Positions 9,490-23,569 of a stretch of DNA of 64,000 nt are shown piece after piece (positions within the stretch are counted from its first letter, which is position 1; each line of letters starts with the position of its first letter). The stretch is taken from contig JAQFVV010006245.1 in assembly GCA_028023455.1 (NCBI GenBank), forward strand, positions 7,915,154 to 7,979,153, written 5' to 3'. The stretch comes from Epiperipatus broadwayi (Eukaryota > Onychophora > Udeonychophora > Euonychophora > Peripatidae). The notes under the pieces were generated by a model. That model ran no database searches and was not told where the DNA came from. It saw only the letters and a list, made by a program, of their open reading frames with translations. A program made the position numbers and the translations under genes.

Positions 9490-12300
9490 CTCACATAGTG
9501 TAGTGTATATAGCCACTGGAGATACTCAAACTGTAATTGAATGGAACAGTAGGATATACAGAGTTTTTAAAAAAGGGGGGAAGAGAATAATGGTTATAGG
9601 GGATATGAATGAACATATTGAAGAAATTGATGATGTAGATAATAAGAATGGTCAGTTTTTGAAGGAATTTTGTCAAAGAGTAAATTTAAGCATTGGGAAT
9701 TTATCAATTATTTATGACGGAGAATATCTATGGTCTAGGAATAATATATTTCACACAATAGATTATGTATTGGTAGAGAAAGAGGGAATGAATAAAATAC
9801 AGAAAATTAAGGTGTTTGATAATAAAGAGAGAAAGAATGTAATAGTGATCATAATTTTATTGTAATAGAAATGGTTAGTAATGTGATGGAGGATAGAAAT
9901 ATAGGTAGAAATAATAGTGAAAGAAGTGGATGGAAAGTGAATAATAAGAATAAGTTGGAAGAGTATAAAATAAAAGTTGAAGAAACCATGGAACAGTTGG
10001 TTGGGGATGAGTATGAGGACTGGTATGGTGAAATAGAAAAAGTGGCAAATAGAGTTTTAGTTGAGAATATGCAGAAGAATAAAAAAAATAAAAAAATAAG
10101 AGTTAATAAAAATGTAAAAGAGAGGAAAGGAGCATGCAGAGAATATAAGTGTGCTATTAAGAACAAAGAAAGTGAAAACAATATTAATGCTAAATGGGAA
10201 AAGTACTTAGAAAATAAGAAGTTGGCTAAAATGGATAATTATAGAGAGAGGATGAAGTTGAATAGTAAATTGTTGGAGGATATTAATAAAAGTGGAAGAG
10301 ATGGGAGTAAAAAAATTTGGAATTACATTAAAAGGAGAAATGTAGGGGAGAGAGGGATAGTATTAATAGATGATGAGGGAATAGAGTGTAGCTCTAGAGA
10401 AGAGTTAGAGAGAATCTTAAATATATATGTAAAGTATATAGAAAAGATGTTAAAAGTGAAGGACTTAGTGATAGAAAATATGAAAGCATTTAGTAATGGG
10501 AATATTAGGTTCACAAAAAATGAACTGAATGAGGCAGGGAAGAGATTGAAAAGTGGAAAGGCAAAAGGTTTAGATGGATGAGCAGCAGAGATGGTAATAA
10601 ATTTAGGGTATATATCAAAAGCAAAGTTATCATGTTTTAATAAGATGCACAGAAGAGAGTCTTTCTGGGAAGTTGGAGTAATACAAGAGTAAGATTATTA
10701 TTTAAAGAAAAGGTAAGTATCATAGAAAGTTAAATAATTATATATAGTGGTAACCTCAGTTTTATATAAAGTTTTCTCATATATGGTGGCTGGAAGAGTT
10801 GTAAAGTGGATGGAAAAGAATAATGTATTAAGGGAAATGCAAGGAGATAGTTTATTTGTAGTTACACAACTTATGGATATGAGTAGGAATTCAGGTAGAT
10901 AATTATATATGAGTTTTGTAGATATAGAGAAGGCATATGATAGAGTAAATAGAAATAGATTATGGGTAAGGTTAACAAATTTGAGAATGGATGAAGCTTT
11001 AGTAAATATTATTAAGAAATTATATGAAAATAATTATTATACTTACCAATTAGGGGATATAGAATCAGTTAAAGTTAAAAATGGGGTGGGATTAAGGCAA
11101 GGATGCCCTATGTCACCTATTTTGTATTTGTTGTATTTGAGTAAAATGGATAAAGCAATAAAAAAACTAGAAAGAGGGATAGAGATACCATTAATGGGTG
11201 GCAAGGGAGTATATATTTTGCTGGGTCTTTTTTTTTGTGGATGATATTTTTTTGTGTGCAGAAAGAAGAGAAGATATGGAAGTTATGCTGAGGACATATA
11301 CAAGGGTGGGTAAAGAGATGGAAATTAAATTTAGTGAAGAAAAATGAAATATAATGATGATTAATAATGGGGAAAGAGAAGATGTAGAATTTTTATTGGG
11401 GGATATAAAGTTAAGTGTGGTGAATAAATATAGTTATTTGGGAATCATCTTAAGTAATCAGGAAAATTGCTTGGTTGAATGGGAGAAAAAATTGGTAAAT
11501 GAAGCAAAGAAAAGAAAGGGTTTAGTAAAGAAATTAACAGTGCTTTCATATAATAAATATGATGTAGCTAGAATTGTATGGAAGGAAGTTGTAGTAGCAG
11601 GGTTAACTATGGCAATGATGGATTATGTGTTAGTAAAAGAGTATTAGATTACTTAGAGAAAATACAAAGGGAAGTAGGAAGACATGCATTAGATGCAGAG
11701 ATATGTTCAGCAAAGGAGGCAATTCAAGGAGAGATGAGATGCTCAAGTTTTTATATGAGAGATGCAAAAAGTAAAATGAAAATGTTTGTGGATGATAAAA
11801 GAATAGCCAAAATAGTATTTAATTGGGTTATGAGTAAAGATCAGGCAACAAGATGGGTGAGAAAGGTAATGCGGTATGCAAAGGATTTGAATAAAAAAAT
11901 TATATCAGTATACTTGTTTAAAAGGTGAGATGATTGTGTTAGGAGGATTGTTGAGTGTTATTGTGGTAAGGAATGGGATAAAAGAGTAGATGCATTGGAG
12001 AGATGGAGAACTAGTATGGAGAGTAAAAAAAAGTTAAATATATATAGAAGTAAATGGAATATTGTTAATTTATGATAATAGTAAGGAAAGTAGCTTATTG
12101 ATAAAGCTCGAACAGGATCTTTAGCAACAAGAGAATATACATGTAAATGAAAAATATGGGTGATTTGGTTTGAAAATTGTCTACGGAAGATATATAAAAT
12201 ATTAGGCATCTGTTGATTGAATGTAAATGCTTGAAAGCAGAAAGGATACAAATAAAGAAGTTTATGGGAGAATAAATATGAGCAAAGTGATTATACAGAA
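9490..12300 (+). pseudogene. Non-LTR retrotransposon: endonuclease and RT, frameshifted
   Basis: The most complete retroelement in the window. Frame 1 (9503-9865) is the 3' half of an apurinic-type endonuclease: GDMN (about 9600), NGQFLKEF, then TIDYVLV (about 9752) and, after a frameshift, DHN (about 9848), which match the catalytic Asp/Asn and Asp-His residues of the family. The next frame (9871-10581) is the linker to RT and ends SGKAKGLDG then a stop. RT follows: motif A VDIEKAYDRVNR (about 10912), motif B GLRQGCPMSP (about 11090), and motif C VDDIFLCAE (about 11237) in a shifted frame. A YSYLGIIL motif is at about 11430. The C-terminus near 12190 has RHLLIECKCLKAER, a typical Cys/His end. 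The 5' end (ORF1, EN N-terminus) is absent. Comparatively few lesions, so younger than the other RT relics. Confidence 0.85.
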
Positions 12301-12479
12301 AGTGGGTTGTTGTTTTTTATGCTGTTTGGGAAAAGATAAGGAGGATTTAGATATAAAAGCCATAGAGTTGACAAAGATTATGTTGTGGAAATGAGATGGA
12401 GCAGATTATTGGAAAGTTTAGGGTGGGGAATGAAAAGGGAAGGTAAAGTGGTTAACAAGTTTCTTTGAGCATAGTTGCT

Positions 12480-13060
12480 GAGAGATTCCTGACTCTGTTT
12501 AAGGAGAAGTCATGGTCCATAACATCACATGAATAGATAGAAGAAAATTGTGCACCACAATTCCTATATAATTTCTCATCCAATATCTCCAGACTTGTTT
12601 TTAATTTGGCACTATTGTGTAAAAAAAATTTTTGATTATTGATTTAAAACTTGAGAAAAAACCTAAGGAAAAATGATTATATAATGGTTTAGTGGTTTAA
12701 TAACAATCTTAGCTAAAAAATAAATAAAGATGACTGTAATTATAGTTAAAAAATAAATATGACTATAATTACTAAAAAAAAATAGACACCAAAATATGGA
12801 TTATTATGTAATTAAAAAAAAATCTGTATGATTATACAGGAAAATTAGCTTGGATTGAAAACATTATTGCATTTTTAATTTTGGACTGATAGCTTTACAG
12901 TTAAGAAAAAAAGGTAGAATGTGGATCCTGGAAGGATGTATCAGATCCAAAAATCCAGGTGCACTATTTCAGATACAAGGTTTTTCACTGATGAAAGCTA
13001 TAAACTAAAAATTAGCCTGTGTTAGTGGATGGGAAGTCAGAAATTGTAATGCATAATGTT
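12480..13060. repeat. Ancient diverged family B ribozyme repeat
   Basis: The minus strand of about 12530-12625 resembles the family B segment (CATCCAATATCTCCAGACTTG), and the plus strand of about 12930-13050 resembles the ribozyme half (CACTGATGAAAGC, ATTAGCCTG, TAGTGGATGGG). The order again suggests an inverted arrangement. The hammerhead core survives only as CTGATGA, with GAAAC lost. Very diverged, so the call rests on spaced short matches. Confidence 0.4.
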
Positions 13061-14099
13061 CTAGGATGTAATGAGTACTTTTCTTATACTAAGGGTATTA
13101 TTGTGAGGAAAACATTTGTTACTGTTTAACAGCTGGTGTAAGCATAAAGAAGAGGAATCATATGATGATATTTTTTCATGTGGTATGTAATTGTTTGCAC
13201 TATATACTTATGTTATTTTTGTCAGGCAATATCATAGAACAGGTTACAATATCATAAGTTATGATTATTATAATATTATATATCACCACTTGATGAAATA
13301 ATGCAAGATATGATGCCACCAAACTTCTAAATAATTTTTTCTCCAAACTAAACATATGAATGAAACTAGGATTAGAACATAAAATTTGATATATTACAAA
13401 GTTTTTAAAATAACGAACAATGAATGTCCATTAAAATATAATTAATAAACATATATACAATTAATATATTTATAAATTCTGGTGCTGGGTTCAGGATATC
13501 AATGGGCTCCACAGGTCAGAATGATCTTCAGATATGAAAAGTTACTGTGAATAACATACATTTTGCCTACTGTGATATAAGATATTACTTTATCAAAGGG
13601 TTTGGGTACTGCTTTCAATGCAAACAGTCTTTTCTTTCTTTTCTTTTTTTGCAGTGATTTCAATTAGTGAAGAGTCTGGTTGTCGAGTAGCTCATTTGCC
13701 TAAACTAATTGTGACAAGGGAATAGTATGTTTGTGTCATCACATTTTCATTCTTTAACTACAAGCACTGCATTTCTGACAATAATTTTATCAGTCATAAT
13801 TTGATTAAAAGGAAATGTGGAATTTTTTGCTTAGAAAAATAATAAATTAAATGTGGAATTTAATAATATATACAGAGTTGTGAAGATAGAAGTTCAACAG
13901 TTGGCAAGATTTAAAAAAAAAGTAAAACTGCAGGAAGATATAAACATTCCTTCCTTCTGGGCAGTCTGTGTGTTTTTTATGTTTTGAAGGCAATATATAA
14001 ACCTGAGAAATATTGTAATTCTATAATGCTGATTATGATATTTTGAAAGGTGTAAGGAGAATGATACAATTATTGAGATGATTTAATGATATATCCATT

Positions 14100-15300
14100 T
14101 TTCCATTTTATCTATTCATTTAGATTTGGACAAAAATATGTATCCTAATGAAGTCAAAATAGCTATTTGTAATCTTAAAAACACAAAGGTTTTTTTATGA
14201 TAAAATTGATTTAATTTCAAATTATATTAACTTAAAAATTATTGAAATTTTTTAGTAATGAGTGGATATCATGAAGTTCTTAGGGATCCTTCTATTATTT
14301 CATTTTTTTTAAATTAAAAAGACAAGACTGCAGTAATTAGCATGGAATATTATTATTTCCCTCTACAGCAAAGATATCAAGAGAGTTGTTGAACAAGTTG
14401 CTTCTAGTCAGAGGTAAATAGCTATCAGAGACTCAGTATGGTTTTAGAGAATCAAGAAGTACTATAGACATGGATTTTGGTATAGAAAATTGCAAGAAAA
14501 GTATCAGGTACAAAAGTGTGATGTATATATTGTTTTTATTAATTTGATTATGGCATTTAATTCAGTTAATTGAACAAGTTTCTGGCATTGTTTGAAATAA
14601 ATTGGTTGTCCAACAAAAGGCTTTATGATGGTAAGAAAGTAAATGTTATTTCTGTAGATGGAAAATTTAGAATAAAAAATAGTGTTAAGCAAGGATGTCT
14701 ACTTAATTTTTACTGTATTCTGATAATTGTGCTATTTTTTCCATCCAGAAAATGATTTATGTTTAGAATGCAACATTTAAAGATTTTGATTTAATAATTA
14801 ATATTTAAAAACTCATTAAGTTCTTTATCAGCCAGTGATGGAATAAAATTCCTTAGAAACGTCTAGCTTGTAAACTTGAGAACATGTATTAACATAAATA
14901 TTTGGATGGTTTTGTTAAGTAAAAAGGTAGACTTAAACTCCCCTGTGCTGCTACTGCTTTTAATAAGTTAAAAGCCAGAGCATTTTACCACAGGACTGCA
15001 ACTAAATTAGTTGTATTTTACCTAATTCATTGTATGGAAGTGAGATTTGGATCTCCTATCAATATAATACAAAGTCATTAGAAACATTTTATTTAAAAAT
15101 ACTACCTAAAATTTTTAAAATACAATGGCAAGATTATAAAACCAATAAATATATTTTTCAAAATGCTAGATGTGATACTATAAATTTTGCTTTTATAAAA
15201 TCATACCTTCTTTGGATTACAAAATGAAAGAGCAATGCAAAATTTTCTAAAAAGGTGTTGTATGATGAACTTGAACATAATTTTTATGGCTGAGGTTGAC
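14100..15300 (+). pseudogene. Non-LTR RT relic (VKQGC family), copy 1
   Basis: Degraded RT readable in pieces across frames: EVKIAICNLKNTK (about 14150), SETQYGFRESRSTIDM (about 14425), YIVFINLIMAFNSVN (motif A, about 14525), ALFEINWLSNK and RIKNSVKQGCLLN (motif B, about 14670), then a C-terminal part with MYGSEIW, KIFKIQWQDYKTN (about 15030-15150) and a run matching the post-RT region of the same kind of element. Many stops and shifts. The phrase ALFEINW recurs at about 41.49 kb on the minus strand, so the two are the same family. Confidence 0.75.
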
Positions 15301-15898
15301 TCCATATGTTATACCTGTTATCCCAAAGACATTTTAAAGAAGTACACAATATTATTTTCATTAGTAAGATATGATAGAGAACATAATACAACGGAGAGCT
15401 ACACTTAGTTATAGTGCTGAATTATTTCAGAAAAAAAAGTTTACTATTTAAGAAATTAAAAGATAACATCACAAAAATATGTGATGTATTTGTGATCCAT
15501 ATATTGGTTTATATAATCACTGAAACTAATTTCTAGATCTTTTTTTTTTTGCTTGGAATTGAAATGGATATTCTTGATTATGAGTGTATTAATATTTCAT
15601 AAAATATAATTATGTAATTAAATGATAAAAATAATCATTATATTTCAGATTTAACAAATAATTCTAAAAAATTTATAAAGACGATGAAAATATGGTATTC
15701 ATTATTATGTTTTTAATCTTCACTGCACTTGCTCTTTTTTTTTTTTTTAAGAATTAAAAGCAAAATGTTTTTTAAAATAAATATATACTCTCGGATTCCT
15801 TCGTTTACATATATTGAAAGTTTAAAAAAATATTTTTTTTATTTATTTTAAAATAACAATGTGATTTTTTAAAATAAATGACTAATTTAGAGTATGCA

Positions 15899-15918
15899 GA
15901 TATATATATATATATATA
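15899..15918. repeat. Short TA microsatellite
   Basis: About ten TA units in otherwise unremarkable A+T-rich sequence. The surrounding 15300-17170 shows no recognisable gene. Confidence 0.9.
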
Positions 15919-17169
15919 CGTTTGGTATTGAGGCATATTTACCTAAATGAATTGAATGTTTCTAATCAAAATCCATCGGAATAATAGTTTATATCCAATA
16001 CTCTATATTTTCTTCCTATTTAATGTCAATTTTTTTTTATCATTTATCTGCTAACATAAATTTAATGATTTTCCTATGCGAAATTATTCATTAATGAAGT
16101 TTTGAGGTCTCTTTTCTGATACAGGCATGTAAATTATTTGTGAAGAAAGATGTTTATAGAATGATTATTATTCCAGAAATGCATCAATAACTGGTTCGCA
16201 TCTATCACTTTCTTTTTCGCCACATGCTTTTCGTTAAACTAATCATACAGAAAATGTTCATATATGTTTTTGATTTTGCCTTAAACAGAATAATTTTAAC
16301 TATATTCTTGTTCCTTTAAATCTTTACATAAGACAGCTCATTAGAAATTTGGTTTAAAGTTTAACATTAAGTAGTTATTATTCAATTTTTTTTTTCCTAG
16401 TTTAATCTTTGGCCATTCTTGTTACTATACATTTAGGTAATTCTATACTTATGCTAGGAAAAAATAAGTAATATACTGAAGTCCTTAAAAAGTCTGATAG
16501 ATTTTTGAAACATTAAAGAGAAAAAAGAATAATAAAAATTTTAGACAGAAAGTATAAAATTGTATTGTCAAAATGAGGTAGGCTAAATCCATCAATGGTG
16601 ACTTCATAAAGAGATTCTTAAATCAGAAAGTGAGATTTAATAAGAATATGAAAATTTGAAATTTTTTTCAAAAACTAGCATCTTATCTCTAATCTCGGAA
16701 AAATGTTATTTTCTATCCAAATGATAAGTGCTCCGGATTAAAATGTGGCTCTGTCGCAGGATGTTTTTTCATCTATCAAAGATTAGTCTAAAGATTAACT
16801 TTTAAGAATAGCAATCTTGGAAATTTGGCTGTTAGAACTTGGAGTCATAATGCAAATACTCTAATTTTTTTTATTACTTTTTATTCTATTACTAAATACC
16901 ATGCCCTGTTTGGAGAAAAATAATTGTAAACTTCTGTACACACAAATATTACTATAGTATAGTCGTGTGTATTCTCTTACAGTGCTTGCCTATCCTTTCA
17001 CAAATTTCTTCATCTGACACTATGGAAATTTTTTTTTACAGAAAAGAAATAAAAAGACATTAAGTAGATCAGATATAATCAGTAATTCAAGACATAGTTT
17101 TGTCATTTTATATATGCATCAAAGAAAAATCTTTCTGGATATTCACACAAAAATATCTTTTTGAAAAAA

Positions 17170-17560
17170 AAATGCAAACAAACATGATGTAATTATTTGA
17201 AAGATTTTACAGTCATCAGCATAATGTAGAAGGTAAGATTTCAGGCAATTATTGAGATCATTGATGTTGAAAAGCATAAGTGCTAAAATATTACCCTGAA
17301 AAACACTTAAATTATATTTAAAATTAATAATTATGAAATAAGAATAAGCATTTTACAAAGCTCCATATGAATTTTATCTTCATATTTGATAATAAGAGTG
17401 TCTAAAATTGATCTTCCGAAATACTTAATGGAGTTAAAATCACTCATAATAATATATGTTTAATGAAAATGAAATTTAATATATTTTAACTTATGGAGTT
17501 TAATAATTATCAAATTTATGTATAAAATGGAGTGATTTGGGCTCTACAAATTTTTTCACA
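17170..17560 (-). pseudogene. Non-LTR RT relic (jockey/CR1-type motif)
   Basis: The minus-strand translation of about 17185-17310 gives VFQGNILALMLFNINDLNNC followed by LLHYADDCKIF. This matches RT motifs B and C of jockey/CR1-like elements (V-x-QGS-x-LGPLLF-x-x-x-INDL ... YADD). The catalytic DD pair survives; the QGS serine has become Asn. Upstream frames are heavily mutated. A different family from the VKQGC and GLRQGC elements here. Confidence 0.65.
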
Positions 17561-20319
17561 ATTCATTGAATAGTTAGTCGTTTTTAAAAATAAAAAAATC
17601 ATATGCCAAATATATAAAAATACACCTTTCTTTAAATAAACTTGTCTCTTTTCAGTGTAAATCCTTTTCTACAAATTATTCAACATAATACATAAAATGA
17701 TTTTTAAAGATCAATAATATATCTTTTCTAAATCAAAACTGTTACTGGGGTAATAAAAATTAATAAACTAATAAATGAATATTTTCTTTTTTATTTCAAG
17801 ATTGGTCCATTAAATCCAAAATATAAATAAACCATCTAATTTTATTATATGCATCTTTTTTTTTCGACATTTCATATATATTAAGTATATTTTGATATTA
17901 TTCTATAATCATTTTCATGATCTAATTTTACACTATATACAGATTTATAAATTATTTAAAAAAATAAAATTATAATTACATAATAATATTAATAATTCTT
18001 CAACTATTTCCATATCCATCCATAATTATAATTTGTATTTTATATTTACAAAAATCAATAACAATAATAACACAAAAACTCATATTTATTTATATTATTC
18101 TAAAACCAATTTTTTTTTTAGTTCCAGTTTAATTTCCTGCAGTTGTTTTTATTTAGATTTATCTAATTACCTTCTTTTTTTTTAAGCTTGCCTATTTTTT
18201 AGCATAAAATTAGAATGGGTCCTTATGATATTGGCAAGCTAAAAAAATTATTAGATAAACTGAAGTAAATTGGACTGTAAAAAAAAAATATTTTAGAAAA
18301 CATGAATTTATATGAGTAAATTTTACATTGTTGTTAATTTTTCTTAACATAATATTAGAATTATAATACTGTGATTTTTTTAAATCATGAACATATCTAT
18401 TGTAATGGTATAAGTAAATGCATAGGGTGTGGCATCAAAAGCATATTCTAATCAGTAAAAATTTGTAAAGTAGATAATGATGAGCGCCATGCAAGTTAGA
18501 TGGTTTTAATTTACAACAACATTGATGTGACTTCTTTGACCAGTTACAATGACTTCATGGCCTGTAGAAAATGTGCAAGTACATGACATGAATATTTAAA
18601 GTTTTATATTATAATATTATAATAAAAGTAACACAATGAATAAATGCAACATCCATCACTGACAGATTTTGCATTAACTTCAAAGTAAAATAAAAGTATG
18701 AATAAAATTTTGAGATCAAGAACACCATGGTAATTAAATCAATACTAACATCATTATACATAACATACAATATGAATATGATAATTAAAATACCAAAGAA
18801 ATAATAAAAATAATAAATTAATACTTATACACTAATTATTTTCAATAAAGAAATTTTACAATCTTAAAAAAAATCACTTATGTTAAAATATAGATTGTTG
18901 TAATTTATGTCAAAGCCTTTTTATTACATTTTATTATTATACAATAATTGAAATGATCACACATAATTATTTACTTTTTTGATTTAAATAAAATGTGGAT
19001 ATTAGAATCATGAAATTGAGCAGAAGTATATCTCATTAAGTAGTAACAATATTTAAATCTCCCACATGTGATAAAGATAAAATTTATATATATATGCTTT
19101 GAGTTAAGCATATCTAATACATAGCAAAAGTTAATATTTATAAACATATCCATTTATTAAATATTTTATATGTATGTGTCCCTCAACTTTATAATAGGTT
19201 CACATCATAAATTAATGCACATTCTTTTAAAATTAATATTTCTTAAATAAAAGGTGTTATTACTATTATATTTTATATATAGAATGCTTAGGGAAATTAT
19301 ATTTTTTTAATAATGTAAACAAAAAATAATATTATATTTAATTGAATGATGTGATATTGAATAATAACTACCAATTGTCCAAGTCTCTAACCTTGCATGT
19401 CTTTTTGGTGCCCATAAATAATCTATGATGAAATTTGCTATGTGATAATTGAATGGAATTATTATTATCTATTAGCTTTGAATATCTGATTTGTTTTTGA
19501 GCAATATTTTTTATATATCCTTTTTGCTTTTTAGTTGATTGATAAATATAGCAAAATATAAAGTATCCATTGATTTTAAAGAGATATTTGTGTTAATACA
19601 ATTTACTTACTCCATGCTAAGCTTTCCATCCGATTCCTTGGGAAAATGTAGTAGCAAATGAGGGTTAGACCTCCCTTAATCTTATTATCTTAGCAAATTA
19701 TATTTATGAATTCTGAACTATTAAAATATAATTAATCCATAGTTAAGTTTTTAAATTAGGAAATTTGAAGATTCATGTCATTCACTTCAATGTCAGCCTC
19801 CAATTATTTTTATTCATAAATCACACTCTTTTTATCAACCAGGCAATCATTTCAATACACTTTCATTTTATTTTTCCATATGTGTTTTTTTTAAATAAAT
19901 TTATTTACATAAATAAAAATATAAAGAATAATATTTTATAGATTGCATTAATAATTATTAACAACTAAGAGCAGCATATTAATCCTTTGTTATTTATTCT
20001 TAACAATAACTAATAACAATATTAATTCTAATGGTAAGTTATTTAAATATTAATGTGTGCAATTTTTAGTTATTTATTATCATGTAACCAGGTTGTTTAT
20101 CTATAGTCAATGCAAATTATAATTCTTTATTAACCATATTTTATATAAGTTTTTTAAACAATAATAATAGAGCTTTGTTGTTTTTCAATACCTTTTTTAA
20201 GTCTTTGTATGGCCCTCCTAATTGTACTATGTATTTTTTTAATGTACTTTGAAAATGATCATAGAATATGATCAAAGCATAAGTAGAGATGTATAATGAT
20301 ATATCATCATTATTTTTCA

Positions 20320-21050
20320 GGTTGAAGGTTTTTTGAAGTTCAGTCCATCTTCTCCAATCTCTAGGTTCTCTTCTTCACATCATTTTCTTTTCTCATCCAT
20401 ATATCTCACATATGGTCTCTTTCTAGGTCTTTAATTCTCTTGAATCTAGTTTGATTTCAACTATCTACCGATTAACATCTCTTCTAGCAATATGTCCATA
20501 CTACCTCCAGTTCAGTATTTTAATATTTTCAATGTCATTAACACATGTTTGTTCTCCCACCCATGTATTTCATTTTTAATCTCTTCTTGTTACTCCTAAC
20601 ATGCATTTCTCCATATTTCATTGAGTAGTCTGAAATCTCTGCATTTCTCTTCTGTTAAGTGTCCAAATCTCATTAAAAGCAAGAATTGGGAAAACACATT
20701 TATTGAAAATCTTTTTTCAAATACATAGGCATATTTCGTTTTAATTATTAAGTTATTTCTGACAAAGCACTCCAACCAAAAGTTTGATACTATGATAATT
20801 TTTTGTCCATTATCTGCAATAATAATTGATCAATGTATTTGTAATTATTAACTTTTTTTAATTCATAATTATCAATCTTTATTTTCCTTTTTTTTAAAAA
20901 AAAATCCATTGAACATTAATCTTTCTTATTACACTTGAAACATTTCCTGAAGTTCTAAAGCATTATTTGCAAAAACAATTATATCATCTGCAAAATAAAT
21001 AATCTCCATTCTCCTTTAGCTTCCCATTTTAAAATAGTTTCTAGAACGGT
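20320..21050 (-). pseudogene. Non-LTR RT relic with FADDIIVFA motif
   Basis: Read on the minus strand, about 20985-20940 gives LFADDIIVFANNALELQEM (RT motif C). Further downstream on that strand (20700-20320) are pieces of the post-RT region: MRTFRLLNE-like residues, KNEIHGWENK, then KTRKRPYVRYMDE and LEIGEDGLN, matching the R-P-x-x-RW-D...RRKW end of several non-LTR families. Multiple frameshifts. Its motif C is close to the one at 780-810. Confidence 0.65.
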
Positions 21051-21599
21051 TTTTTTTTATATAGCTATTTTTTGCATTGACACATGGATTGTGTAACAGA
21101 ATTCATATATATAAATACAAAGAGAATAAATTACTGTCACCAGGCTATGATTTAAAAGTACCCTAAATGTTGAACAAGGGATCAAGAATAGAATGAATCC
21201 ACCTATTCTGTGGAGCTCTCTAAATTTTGAGCAAAGGATCAACAATAAAATGAATCCATCTATTCTTGGAAGTTTTTATGTTTACAAGTATACCTTTGTT
21301 CTCATTATCGATAATTCAGAGTGAAATTAATTTATCAGTCAGATGGAATATGACACTTGAGAATTGTTAAATTTATAATTAATTATATAAGGCTAGAGAC
21401 AGCATATCTCTTTTAATATCTTGATTGTAATAATTAAATAAGATTTAATATGTAAACTTTAAATTAAACATAACTTGTAAACAACTATACATATATATGG
21501 ATATGGAAAAAATTGGTTCATTCAGTAAAACAAAATTTGTAAAAAAAATGAATATATAAAAGATTATTTAAATATCAGGTACATTAGAAAAATCAATTT

Positions 21600-23530
21600 G
21601 TTTTTTCAAGTGCTTCCTTCCCTAATTTTTAATGTAGGAATCTCATCTTTTTTCTGCAATTTTATCAATTTTACCTTGAGTTCAGTTTCTTCTGACATAT
21701 TTCCATTAACAGGTATTTCATCATCATCTTTTATTTTATACATTATTCAAATAAATTATCTCCATTATAAAAGAACTTCTTAGAATGGTAAGAATTTCCC
21801 TTACAATAAGGTGGTCTATAGGGACTTCTTCAAGAATTGTATTGAATTTATTCTTACTTCTACTTTTTCTATGCCTACTTTTATTTCTTCTAGGCATACT
21901 TCTACTTCTATGCCAACTTTTTACTTGTAGGAATTTCTATTCCTGAGCTCATTTTTATAGTTAATTTAGCCTTATTTCTAATTCTTCTATCCTTGTCTTG
22001 AGATGAAAATATTTCTTTGTTTTTGGGAAGGCAAACTGTATGTAAAAGATTCTTTCTTTTTATTTTGATTGTCAGTATGATTAACATAATTTAATTTTCA
22101 TATCATCTTTAGAAATTTGTAAATTTACATCTTTTTCAAGCATATTGTTTTCAATAATTTCAATGTTCAAATAATTAGAAATAGCATTGAGATCCTTAAT
22201 TTCAACACTTTCAGTATATAAAGATGTTACTTGTGAAACATCTGTTGTTGTATCAGGTTTAATATTTTTATCAAAATCCTTAATTTCATCTGTTTCACTT
22301 TTCAATATTTTTTAACTATGAAAGATATGAAGATACATCAATTTCAATTTGCTTATCAATATTCTGAATTTTAACAGTTTCAGAATTCCACATTTTCACT
22401 TGAGCATCTTCTGTCACATTAGTTTTAATAACCATTTGACCATCTTCTTATAAATTTTCTGTTTTAGTTTCATCATCTTCTGAAAAGTTCATCAGCTACA
22501 ATTATATCATCTTCCATATCATCAATATCCCATTCATCTCAAAATAAATATGTTTTAGTTTCAGGTAAAAATCTTCTGTTATGAGATATTCTAGAATGAG
22601 AATAAGCTTTTGTGTATGAACTAGTCTTATATGATGATCTATGATGGCAAATTCTATGAATTTATTTTATATTTATCCCTCTTTCTACTTTTACTTATTC
22701 GGTATATATCTTTTCTATGCCATCTACTGCTTCTATGTCCAATTTTATGGTTTCAATTTCTGTATGTTCAAATTTTTTTTTTTTCTGTGCTTTTCCTGCC
22801 CCAATTTCTTCTACATCAATTTTTACTTCTTTTGTCTTAATTCTTGTTTGTTATATCCTAAATTATACTGAGAAAATGTCTTCTGTTTCAACTTCCATTT
22901 CTTCAGATCTGACTTATTAGTTCTAGATGATTCAATAATTTTATTTTAAATTTCATTCTTGTTATGATTTATTTTATCTTTCATATTATCTTTAGACTTT
23001 TGCAAATTTTGATCTATTTTAAGTCCCATATCTTCAATATTCTCAGAAAGTTTCTAGTTGTTCAATATCAAATTTATATCTCTATTTTTAATGTTTGAGT
23101 GATTAGCATTTTCCATAATTTCAGCAGTTTCAGTTTTCAAAGTTTCTGATTGCAAAACATCACAAGCCATATCAATAATATCTATAATTTTAACAGTTTC
23201 AGTTTTTAAAGTTTCTAATTATGATACATCAGAAATCATATCAACAATATCTTTAATTATATCAATTTTGAAAATTTCATATTGGATATGATCAACTGTA
23301 ATATATGTTTAATTCTTGATTTCATCCACGTCAAAATTTAGTTTCCAACTCAGAAGCATCCTTAGTCTGATTACTATCAATTTTCTTAACTTCAATTGTT
23401 CAGTGTTTATAGTTTTCATTTGTGAAATATTACAAGCCACCACGTCACTGTATAAGCTCTCATCTGTCAGAGATTCATCGATTTGTAATTCATCAGAATT
23501 GTCATTAATCTTTTCAATATTGTTCATATC
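21600..23530 (-). pseudogene. Decayed coding-like region: acidic repeats then RS-like segment
   Basis: On the minus strand short open stretches alternate with stops. From high to low coordinate: SDELQIDESLTDESLYSDVV (23530-23310), repeats of the type ETLKTETVKI / ETLKTETAEI (23260-23100), lysine-rich helix, an Arg/Ser piece (HRSSRWHRKD, about 22720), SDEIKDFDKN.../TDVSQVTSLYTESVEIKD (22300-22090), and Arg/Ser-rich RSRSMPRRNKSRHRKSRSKN at about 21910-21850. The order of an acidic repetitive domain followed by RS-dipeptide stretches resembles SR-related nuclear proteins, but I recognise no specific family. It may be a processed pseudogene of a host gene or low-complexity sequence that happens to read well. 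Confidence 0.35.
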
Positions 23531-23569
23531 CTAAATGTAGAATTAAGTTTAAATGTATAAAGATTATTT

